The notes below the pieces were generated by a model that worked only from the letters and a program-made list of their open reading frames with translations, was not told where the DNA came from and ran no database searches. The position numbers and the translations under genes are program-made. Positions 1-6,942 of a stretch of DNA of 64,000 nucleotides are shown piece by piece. Every line of letters begins with the position of its first letter. Position 1 is the first letter of the stretch. The DNA lies in contig DUNO01000054.1 of assembly GCA_012839295.1 (NCBI GenBank), positions 1 to 64,000 of the forward strand, given 5' to 3'. This DNA is from Clostridiales bacterium (lineage in GTDB: Bacteria > Bacillota > Clostridia > Lachnospirales > Lachnospiraceae).

Positions 1-9
1 ACCGGGCCT

Positions 10-40
10 CCCGTGCTTGCCTGCACTTGGTAAGCATGGG
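10..40. other. Stem-loop at the left edge of the window
   Basis: A 12-bp stem (CCCGTGCTTGCC paired with GGTAAGCATGGG, one G:U pair) encloses a 7-nt loop about 70 bases beyond the stop of the last injection-system gene. No T-tract follows it on the minus strand, so an intrinsic terminator is not supported. It may be a repeat or processing hairpin. Nothing else is visible in bases 1-111. Confidence 0.3.
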
Positions 41-111
41 ATGTTAAAGGCAAGCCCAGGTGGATATACATACACTTAGATTTGCCTCACAACCTAAATC
101 TAACGCCTCCC

Positions 112-1827
112 TCAAGAATGCTCAATATAAATCCCTACGCTACCCGTATCCTCCATCTGCAAATACTGGTTGCAAAGATACAGGTACTCCCTTGACGCAT
201 TATCCTTACGGAATATCTTCAGTACATTTACAAATGCCAGCCTTGCCTCATAGAACTTCTTCGCACAGAAAAGCTCCACCCCATTCTCGAAGGTTTCCTT
301 CGTCTGGAGCTTTAATCTCATGTCCTCCTCCTCGTCCCCATCGAACACATCATAAAGCTTCTCATACTTATCCGCCGCGCTGATGTAGAAAAATCCGAGG
401 AACCTGAAATGATATATCTTATCAAACCTCTTGATCCTGCCCGCTGCCTCCGCCGAAATAAGGATCCTGGCATAATACTTGGGAGCGATCCGCTGCAGGT
501 ATTCCGCAAAGGTAGTATATTCGGATATGGAGATGGTGGACAACCTCTTATCATGCCCTACAATACCGAGCATGACGGGTCCGCTGGTAATCCCGATGCC
601 AATCTCAAGCTTTTGATTTAGCTGAAAGGCCTGGCTCCGGTTCAGGGCATTGAACCTCTGGCAGATGGACACGGCGCTCGCCAGCCCCGCCTCGCCCCCC
701 TCCGTATAGAAGGAGGAAAAGCCGGCATCCTGAAAGGTCTCCACAACTCCATCCCGTTCAATGACATAGGGGAGAGCCGTATTTAAAACCTGATTAATAA
801 ACTCGAACATCTGGTTGCTTTGCATCTTTAAGATAATGTCCTGGAAGCCCACAACCTGGAAGGCCAGCACCGTAAGCCCCACCTTTGCCTGGTTCCCCAG
901 CCGCACATCCGTGATTTTAGATTTATTGAGAATCTCAAATATTTTTGAGGGAACAAATTTATAATAGGCCTCGTTAATTTCCTTCACCTCATTCATATGC
1001 CGTTCAATACTCTTGGACATGCGGTTAAACACAAAGGATATTTCACTGATCTCATCATGCCCCTTAATCTTGATCTGGCTGCCGAATTTTGCATCCGCAA
1101 TCTCCTCCGCATAGGCCTTTAATATCCTTACGGGGCGGATAACGGAGCTTTGTATAATGAGGATCAGCACCAGCATGCACAGGACTACGATGGAGATTAC
1201 CACCGCTGCCATCTCATAAGCCGCAGAGTTAATAAACTGGTCCGCCTCCGTAATAGAGACATCTACCCCGACGAAGGCCACCACCTGCCCCTTGCTGTTA
1301 AAAATGGGTGCATAGGCAGAAGCCAGCTTCTCGTATACCTGCCCCATCATCGTATCCGTAATATCAAAATATTCGCTGGGCAGGCCTGTCTCCATCACTC
1401 TCAGGGCAGAGTCAAAATTATTCCCAAAATGCACCGGAAGCCCCAGATACCCTGACGTGCCGCCCACGCTCGCCTCCTGCTCCGGGGTAATCGCTGCATC
1501 AAAGATATAAATTCCATCTTCCGTATTATAAGGATACATCACGTACAGATAATAGATATCCATCTGATTTTTTATATTATTAATCATTTCCTGCATCCTC
1601 CGGTAATCCTCTGTTTTCTCCAGGGATACGGCAAATCCCTCTATCCGGTCACCATCCAGCATGCTGGCTGTCAGCTTGGCAACGGCGATGGCATTATCGC
1701 TATATTTTTGCATGATATTCACCTTAAAGCTGGATCCCGAGACAAGAACAATTGCAATTGAAATAATTGCACTAAATATCAGGAATATCATGACTAATTT
1801 CAGTCTTAGCCCAAATCTATATTGCAT
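112..1827 (-). CDS. Membrane sensor with HAMP and a degenerate class III nucleotide-cyclase-like domain
   Basis: Seen: a 571-residue protein from an ATG preceded by AGGAGG at 5-nt spacing (a longer reading from 1854 lacks such a site). A first membrane segment (about residues 10-32) is followed by an extracytoplasmic sensor region (about 33-205), a second membrane segment (about 206-228), HAMP (about 229-282), a class III cyclase-like domain (about 315-480) and a helical, TPR-like tail. The position of the first metal-binding Asp reads FQVVGF instead of FxDxxGF. The second Asp is kept (FQDAGF). The transition-state Asn/Arg motif reads TTFAEYLQ. Known: class III cyclases need two Asp plus Asn/Arg. 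Inferred: catalytically weak or dead, perhaps a signal-binding or regulatory module. It is the distal gene of the injection-system cluster, in the same direction, and may report an external signal to the machine. The ligand is unknown. Confidence 0.8.
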   Translation of the reverse strand: MQYRFGLRLKLVMIFLIFSAIISIAIVLVSGSSFKVNIMQKYSDNAIAVAKLTASMLDGDRIEGFAVSLEKTEDYRRMQEMINNIKNQMDIYYLYVMYPYNTEDGIYIFDAAITPEQEASVGGTSGYLGLPVHFGNNFDSALRVMETGLPSEYFDITDTMMGQVYEKLASAYAPIFNSKGQVVAFVGVDVSITEADQFINSAAYEMAAVVISIVVLCMLVLILIIQSSVIRPVRILKAYAEEIADAKFGSQIKIKGHDEISEISFVFNRMSKSIERHMNEVKEINEAYYKFVPSKIFEILNKSKITDVRLGNQAKVGLTVLAFQVVGFQDIILKMQSNQMFEFINQVLNTALPYVIERDGVVETFQDAGFSSFYTEGGEAGLASAVSICQRFNALNRSQAFQLNQKLEIGIGITSGPVMLGIVGHDKRLSTISISEYTTFAEYLQRIAPKYYARILISAEAAGRIKRFDKIYHFRFLGFFYISAADKYEKLYDVFDGDEEEDMRLKLQTKETFENGVELFCAKKFYEARLAFVNVLKIFRKDNASREYLYLCNQYLQMEDTGSVGIYIEHS

Positions 1828-1904
1828 GAGAACCTCCTTTGACCGGTAAAGCATCCATCCTCTGGTGATCCTGCTTTCCGTCGGTGCATTTTGTCCGCCG
1901 TCCC

Positions 1905-2291
1905 CTACGGCACCTGAATATTTGTCGTTCCCGGATTAGTGATCTGAATGATTCCACCCCAGTTACAGATCAGCTTCGAAGAATTGTTAAGTGCCGGCTT
2001 GTTGGCGATCAGGACCGTAGGTGATCCAGGTGCCCAGGGTGCGCTGGTTACCGGTATGCAGGGCATCGGTGTAAGTACCCCGAGTGCTGCCGCTGTGGCA
2101 GAGGCCACCGTCGGGTTTGCCAGGGACTGGCACATGCCAAAGGGCATAATATTCTTCAATGGTATATTGTCCATAATGGTTGCCAGCGGCATGGCAGTCA
2201 CTGCCTTATTCTCCGGTGTCACCATAAATGCCGAGGGTGCCATCCCAAAGGAGCACTGGCACATCGCTCCGCCGCATACTGCAAAGCCCAT
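1905..2291 (-). CDS. PAAR-like spike-tip protein (DUF4280 family)
   Basis: A 128-residue protein starting MGFAVCGGAMCQCSFG, which matches the start of the DUF4280/PAAR-like family. Such proteins form the sharp tip on the gp5/VgrG-like spike of contractile injection systems. Six Cys residues (about positions 6, 11, 13 and three further on, in FGMCQ, MPCIP and LICNW) could bind a metal or form disulfides. It lies 18 nt after the Ig-like gene and is probably cotranscribed with it. No C-terminal toxin extension is attached, so it looks like a bare tip. The family call is made from the N-terminal pattern, length and context. Confidence 0.8.
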   Translation of the reverse strand: MGFAVCGGAMCQCSFGMAPSAFMVTPENKAVTAMPLATIMDNIPLKNIMPFGMCQSLANPTVASATAAALGVLTPMPCIPVTSAPWAPGSPTVLIANKPALNNSSKLICNWGGIIQITNPGTTNIQVP

Positions 2292-2308
2292 AATTTTCTC
2301 CTCCTTAT

Positions 2309-3076
2309 CTATCCTATAAAATCCAATTGATTCATTTTTCCGATTTCAAGTGTTATGGCCTTGGTTACGGTGCTGCTGCCCCACATCTCACACTGGCAGC
2401 CCACATCCTCATCCCCAAGGTTCCATAGGGGGATAAAATATTCCCCCAGCTCATCCGCCTTGGTCATAAAGACCGGAATGATCTTTGTCCCGACCTTCTT
2501 ATAGTCCTTCTCCAAGGCCTTATCCATGATATAAACATTATTTTCCCGGTCCTTCGTCGACTGGACGTGGACCAGCTCCTGACCTTTATTGTTTATGGAA
2601 AGGATTTTTCCGTCCAGGTCGCTTTTCTCCGGGTTAAATATCTGTATTTCTTTTTGGTCCCTATCCCTCTCATAGTCATAGAGCAGGCGGAAGTGTTTCT
2701 GCGTGTGGCTGCAGAGGATCCTGACCTCGCTTCCCGGCTCCGCCCGTCCAAGGAGCGACGTGGTTCCCTGGGGCAGTGGATAGCGGCGGCTCGGCTTTAA
2801 ACGTATTTTTAATACCGGATCCCTTCCGCCCAGGGCTTCCAGGTCAACGAGCCTCCGCTCCGGCGCATACCGGTCACTTTTTACCGTCAGGGCAGCCATC
2901 CTCTGGCTTAGGTTTAAGAACACATAATATCCCTCGGATTTACGCACAGGCCTGGCTGCACCCTCCACAGACACCAGGATGCCGCTATCTTTTAGGACAC
3001 GGCCCGTATAGTCATCCAGCACCAGGACCGCAAGGGATGCCCTTGTCCTGATATGGTCACATACCTTATACTCCAT
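2309..3076 (-). CDS. Ig-like/carboxypeptidase-regulatory-like accessory protein of the injection system
   Basis: 255 residues, with no signal peptide or membrane segment. The N-terminal half (about 12-110) has the alternating pattern of a beta-sandwich: a segment like LAVLVLDDYTGRVL, then GYYVFLNLS and LKIRLKPSRRYPLP. This resembles carboxypeptidase-regulatory or transthyretin-like folds found as structural modules in bacterial surface and tail proteins. The C-terminal half is beta-rich and unrecognised. The start ATG is 7 nt after the stop of the tail-terminator gene, and the AGGAG site lies within the last codons of that gene, so translation is probably coupled. The position between tail terminator and tip suggests a structural accessory protein such as a fibre, collar or adaptor. 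Its function is not known. Confidence 0.55.
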   Translation of the reverse strand: MEYKVCDHIRTRASLAVLVLDDYTGRVLKDSGILVSVEGAARPVRKSEGYYVFLNLSQRMAALTVKSDRYAPERRLVDLEALGGRDPVLKIRLKPSRRYPLPQGTTSLLGRAEPGSEVRILCSHTQKHFRLLYDYERDRDQKEIQIFNPEKSDLDGKILSINNKGQELVHVQSTKDRENNVYIMDKALEKDYKKVGTKIIPVFMTKADELGEYFIPLWNLGDEDVGCQCEMWGSSTVTKAITLEIGKMNQLDFIG

Positions 3077-3082
3077 CCCACA

Positions 3083-3652
3083 TTACTCCTTTACGATAAT
3101 ATCCATATCCACCACTCTCTGTACATCCTTCGTCTTGGAGGATTCCAGCTCTACCGGTGCAACTCTGTAAAACAGTGATAATTTGTAGGCCTTATTTGGC
3201 ACGGACCATACCTTCTGCTTTTCCTCCATGCTCATCTGCAGCAATTCGATATTCAGGGCATAATCATTGTCCTTGGTGATGGGCACATATGTGGACGCAT
3301 CCAGCAGGCTATGGTCTGACAGGATCTGGACCACCCTTCCCAAGAGCTTTTGCTCCTCCGCTGAACGGAACTTGACATCCCCGTTGGAATAGGCCGTAAT
3401 CATATAATACAGGGACAGAAAGGTCGACGGATACTTTTGTGACCTTGAATCCACGTTGACCATGGTGCTGCGCCTGACCTCCTCGCACTCCCTGATGTCA
3501 TATAGATACAGGCCAACCATGATATCCCCCTTGTCCTCCGGGCTGCACAGTCCAATACTTTCCGGATTCAGCACCTCTCCCGGAACCATATGATCCCGGA
3601 GCAATTTCACCAGCGCCGTCCCAACCTCAGAAATCACCGTATAATTCGCCAT
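3083..3652 (-). CDS. DUF4255 tail terminator/cap protein (Afp16/Pvc16-like)
   Basis: 189 residues beginning MANYTVISEVGTALVKLLRDH, with the DUF4255 core IGLCSPEDKGDIMVGLYLYDI and the later YYMITAYS segment before a helical part. In Afp and PVC particles this family caps the end of the tube and sheath and fixes tail length. AGGGAGG precedes the ATG by about 10 nt. It follows the MORN-protein gene after a 152-nt gap that holds a degenerate duplicated sequence. Of all the genes here, this one with the AAA+ ATPase most clearly separates an eCIS-type system from a prophage tail. Confidence 0.88.
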   Translation of the reverse strand: MANYTVISEVGTALVKLLRDHMVPGEVLNPESIGLCSPEDKGDIMVGLYLYDIRECEEVRRSTMVNVDSRSQKYPSTFLSLYYMITAYSNGDVKFRSAEEQKLLGRVVQILSDHSLLDASTYVPITKDNDYALNIELLQMSMEEKQKVWSVPNKAYKLSLFYRVAPVELESSKTKDVQRVVDMDIIVKE

Positions 3653-3743
3653 CGTTTCCTTTCCTCCCTCGCATTATTCCAGATAGGCATATCTCTATTT
3701 CTCTTCCGACCGCATCACCTCAAAGTCTCCGCAGCCCCTTCCA

Positions 3744-3810
3744 TTGCACTGATTTTTTCCACTTATATCAATTTCTTTCGTTGCACTAATCCTTTTCGGC
3801 CATATCAATT
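3744..3810. repeat. Degenerate tandem duplication downstream of the MORN gene
   Basis: Two 30-bp copies (3744-3773 and 3781-3810), each starting TTGCACT and ending ATATCAATT, are separated by 7 bp. The second overlaps the 3' end and TGA stop of the MORN gene. This suggests that a local duplication of the gene end created the present spacer. Confidence 0.5.
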
Positions 3811-5814
3811 CTTCCCATTGTCCTCTGGGGTATGGGAGGCCTGCTCTTTATCCGTCTCCGCGGCCTCTCCTCCGGCCTTGTCCGAAGCGGATGCCTGCGG
3901 TGTCGGCTCCGGGGTCGGTGTGGCCTTCGGCGTCGTCAGTATGCCATTCTTAAACTCGCCCTCCTCCAGCACGCTGCCGGTGGCACCGTCATAGCGGATC
4001 CCTGCCCCGTTATATTTTCCAAGGAGGAAGCTGCCCCGGTAAATGAGGTTCCCGTCCTTGTCATAAAGGCTTCCCTCTCCGTCGTATTGGTTCAACCGGA
4101 AGGCTCCTTCATAGATCATGTACTGGGTCTCCCCGTCATAACGCTTTCCGGCTCCGTAATATTGCCCCTGGTAAAAGCCTCCGTCATAGGCCATGTTTCC
4201 GGTAACAGGATCGAAGGTCTTCCCGGTTCCTGAATAAAACCCGCTCTCATAATTCCCTTCATAGACCAGCTTGCCGGTTCCCGGGTCGTATTCCTTCCCT
4301 GACCCATTCTTTTTTCCCTCCAGGAAGCCTCCTTCATAGAGGAGGGTACCCTCCCAGTCATAGAGCTTCCCGTCTCCTTCATAGAGGCCTTCATGAAAGC
4401 TTCCTTCATAAAGGATCATGTCCTGCTGTCCATAGAGCTTGCCGCTTCCTTCATAGATCCCCTTGTGGAAGCCTCCCTCATAGAGGAGCATGCCCTCATT
4501 GTAGAGCTTTCCATTTCCTTCATAAAGATCCTCCTGAAAATCCCCTTCATAGGTGATATTGCCGTTCCCATCATAAAGGACACCCTTGCCTTCCTTGCTG
4601 CCGTTCTTTGAGCCTCCCTGGTAAGCCAGTCTGCCCTTGGCATCATAGAGCACCCCGTCGCCGCTCATAAGTCCGTCGACCACGCTGCCCTCATAGATAA
4701 TATCCCCTTCGGAATTTAACAGGATGGTGGTCCCATTCCTCAATTCCCCTGCTGCGAATTCACCGGAGGATATTATTTTTCCATCCTTGTACAGCTTTCC
4801 ATCCCCTTCATAGAGCCCCTTGACAAAGCCGCCCTCATAGAGAACCGCTTTCTCCCTGTATAAGATTCCCGTACCTTCAAAGCTGCCATCCACAAAGCCG
4901 CCCCGGTATTGTGCTTCCCCGTCCTTATACAGGATTCCATCCCCGTTATATTTTCCAAGGCCAAAGGTTCCCTGATAGAGAAGCTTTCCCTCTTTATCAT
5001 ATAGGGTGCCCTTGCCCTGATATTTTCCTTGTAAATATTCTCCCCGGTATTTTACCGTACCGTTCCCGTTGTATTCTTCTCCTGTTCCATTATACTGACC
5101 CAGGACGAAGTTCCCTGAATATATGAGGGCTCCCTCCCCTGAGTATAGCTTCCCCAGGCCTTCATATTTACCCTCCAGAAAATTCCCCTCATACTTCTTT
5201 ACTCCATTTTCATAGTAAAGAATCCCTTTGTTGGCATATTGGTTCAACAGGAATTCCCCCTGATAGCAGACCGTGCCGTCCTCATAATATAGCTGGCCAT
5301 TTCCTGAATACATGCCCAGCAAAAAGCCGCCCTGGTACACCAGGTTGCCCTTATAGTCGTACATCTCCCCTTCGCCGTTAATCATCCCGTTCTCTAAGCG
5401 TCCCTTAAAAAGTACCTTCCCTGTCCGTGGGTCGGTTAATCTTACCTTCCCCGTGTAGCCATATTGGCCGGAGGTATTGATCTCAATGGTTTTGGTAAAA
5501 TATCTCGATACAATCACGGGATGGACAAAGCGCAGATATCCCAGGGGAATCAGGATAACCGCAGCCACCAGGATAAATACCAGCTTTTTCATGACATAGT
5601 AATTTCCAAAGGTAAAATAGTCCTTTAGGCTGACCGGCTTCGGATTGGAAAAATCCTTTATCTCCTTTTTCACGTCGATAAGCACCGTGTTCACGATGCT
5701 ATCCGGACTGATTATTTTCTTGATCTGGCGATATCCCTTGACAAATGGAGCCTTCAAGATATTCGTCAGACCCTTGGAGCCTTTTTTTACCATCTTCATC
5801 AAGAAATTCCTCAT
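3805..5814 (-). CDS. Membrane-anchored MORN-repeat protein
   Basis: 669 residues from an ATG preceded by GGGGG; a TTG-initiated reading from 5898 is possible but would run through a conserved hairpin leader. A basic N-terminal cytoplasmic segment is followed by one hydrophobic span (about residues 77-97 of this start, VFILVAAVILIPLGY). Then come about 20-22 MORN-type repeats of roughly 23 residues with the pattern YEGxFxxGxYxGxGxLYxxxG, and a disordered tail rich in Thr/Pro/Glu/Ala. Known: MORN repeats form elongated beta-hairpin solenoids that bind proteins or lipids. Inferred: a long rod or docking platform anchored in the membrane beside the baseplate genes, possibly holding the particle at the cell envelope. 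It could instead be an adhesin. The repeats are well diverged at DNA level, so they are old. Confidence 0.8.
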   Translation of the reverse strand: MRNFLMKMVKKGSKGLTNILKAPFVKGYRQIKKIISPDSIVNTVLIDVKKEIKDFSNPKPVSLKDYFTFGNYYVMKKLVFILVAAVILIPLGYLRFVHPVIVSRYFTKTIEINTSGQYGYTGKVRLTDPRTGKVLFKGRLENGMINGEGEMYDYKGNLVYQGGFLLGMYSGNGQLYYEDGTVCYQGEFLLNQYANKGILYYENGVKKYEGNFLEGKYEGLGKLYSGEGALIYSGNFVLGQYNGTGEEYNGNGTVKYRGEYLQGKYQGKGTLYDKEGKLLYQGTFGLGKYNGDGILYKDGEAQYRGGFVDGSFEGTGILYREKAVLYEGGFVKGLYEGDGKLYKDGKIISSGEFAAGELRNGTTILLNSEGDIIYEGSVVDGLMSGDGVLYDAKGRLAYQGGSKNGSKEGKGVLYDGNGNITYEGDFQEDLYEGNGKLYNEGMLLYEGGFHKGIYEGSGKLYGQQDMILYEGSFHEGLYEGDGKLYDWEGTLLYEGGFLEGKKNGSGKEYDPGTGKLVYEGNYESGFYSGTGKTFDPVTGNMAYDGGFYQGQYYGAGKRYDGETQYMIYEGAFRLNQYDGEGSLYDKDGNLIYRGSFLLGKYNGAGIRYDGATGSVLEEGEFKNGILTTPKATPTPEPTPQASASDKAGGEAAETDKEQASHTPEDNGKN

Positions 5815-5902
5815 GCTTACCCCCGCGCCTTTCACTTTTTGATGACCTGTCCAAAAGCGAATAGGCCTTAATAAATAGTTTGAAATGACTTCTTTCAATC
5901 TT
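5815..5902 (-). promoter_or_regulatory. Conserved hairpin leader, copy A (before the MORN gene)
   Basis: About 85 nt running up to the ATG at 5814. It holds an imperfect hairpin (TGAAAG...TTTCA), the constant string TTTATTAAGGCCTATTC, and a second hairpin in which CTTTTGG pairs with CAAAAAG around GACAGGTCAT, then GTGAAAG and the ribosome-binding region. A near-identical block precedes the gene starting at 27058. The block is tied to the start codon in both cases, which suggests shared post-transcriptional control or a shared origin. Confidence 0.6.
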
Positions 5903-5946
5903 CCCGGCTTGTACTCCCGTTCTCATAACTATAAGTTCCCTCTGGA

Positions 5947-6822
5947 TTACTCCTCAATCCATACGGTTCCAATCTGATTGTAATTGAACACCGTTGCCGT
6001 ATCCACAGGCTGATTGTATATGGTATAGATTAAATAAGCTGCAATTGCTATGAGCAGCAAAGCCGCTACCACAGCCTTCATATACTTAAAAAGGCTTTTT
6101 ATACGGTCCCATAGCCGGAAGAGGAAGGTCCTGGGCTTTATCTTCGCTATCAGGCCGCCACTGACCAGCCTTCCATAGAGCCCGTCATATTCCCTGTAGA
6201 TATCAACGTAGCTCCTGTAGTCCCGGATTCGGAGCCCTTCAATGAACTCCTCAATATCGACGCTGGCCTCCTTTTGCAGCTCATAGTCAAACAGTGCCAA
6301 AAAGACCGGCACCAGCCTCTGCCTGACCTGGGAAATCCCGATGGTCCTATAGTCTGCCAGGCTGGCAAGGCTATACCGGAAGGCAACCTCCAGGGATGGA
6401 GAGACACACAGGCTCTCCTTAGCCAGCGCATCATAGAGGATAAAGTCCGGCATATTCTGCATCAGGATCCTTGACAGCAGTTTCTTCCCAATCTCAAGCC
6501 TCTCCCGCAGGTCACAGCGCTCCCTTTCCAGCTTGTCTACCAGCAGGGGATAATCCTGTTGGAGAAAGACCAGGTGCAGGCAGCCATCCTTGGAAAAGCA
6601 ATCGTAATAGTCCGTGAATTCCCTACTGTTTAACAACTCCATAAAGAAGGGCAGCACCTGATAGGTCAGGGGAAGGTTCTTCAACCGGATGACGCGGTAA
6701 CGCTGATCCGGATCCTTTCCCTCCTGGGGAGTTACCTCTTTGCACAATAGGGCTTCCAACTCCTGGTTCTCCTCCAGCTTATGGATTACATAATAATTAT
6801 GTTTTAATGTGTTGATTACCAT
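5947..6822 (-). CDS. Pseudokinase-like, C-terminally membrane-anchored protein
   Basis: 291 residues with no catalytic motifs recognised. Residues about 20-210 have a layout reminiscent of a shrunken kinase fold: RYRVIRLKNLP, then CLHLVFLQQDYPLL, then GKKLLSRILMQNMPDFILYDAL, then SLEVAFRYSL. There is no VAIK lysine, HRD or DFG. A single hydrophobic segment (about 246-266, AVVAALLLIAIAAYLIYTIY) lies near the C-terminus with a short tail beyond it. Known: the type VII secretion protein EssB/YukC couples a pseudokinase fold to one membrane span. Inferred: a comparable membrane adaptor for the injection system. It lies between the 592-residue baseplate accessory protein and the MORN protein. The fold assignment is tentative; the membrane anchor is clear. 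Confidence 0.55.
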   Translation of the reverse strand: MVINTLKHNYYVIHKLEENQELEALLCKEVTPQEGKDPDQRYRVIRLKNLPLTYQVLPFFMELLNSREFTDYYDCFSKDGCLHLVFLQQDYPLLVDKLERERCDLRERLEIGKKLLSRILMQNMPDFILYDALAKESLCVSPSLEVAFRYSLASLADYRTIGISQVRQRLVPVFLALFDYELQKEASVDIEEFIEGLRIRDYRSYVDIYREYDGLYGRLVSGGLIAKIKPRTFLFRLWDRIKSLFKYMKAVVAALLLIAIAAYLIYTIYNQPVDTATVFNYNQIGTVWIEE

Positions 6823-6863
6823 AACTACCCCCAGTTTCTTAAGCTTATCAGCATGCTATAGGT

Positions 6864-6934
6864 GCGAAGTTTTAGAAATACTTAGGCGGCGTCCTTTGGC
6901 ACCTTAGAACTTCGTAAGCGTGTTTTTTACGCTT
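6864..6934. repeat. Tandem palindromes between the baseplate accessory and pseudokinase genes
   Basis: A first imperfect palindrome (6864-6914) pairs GCGAAGTTTTAGAAATACTTAGGCG with the CACCTTAGAACTTCG side. A second hairpin (6916-6934, AAGCG...CGCTT with a T-rich loop) follows. The first is clearly related to the palindrome at 27214-27274, which also sits just after a stop codon. Possible roles are RNA stabilisation, REP-like repeat, or transcription terminator. Confidence 0.6.
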
Positions 6935-6942
6935 TTCACACT

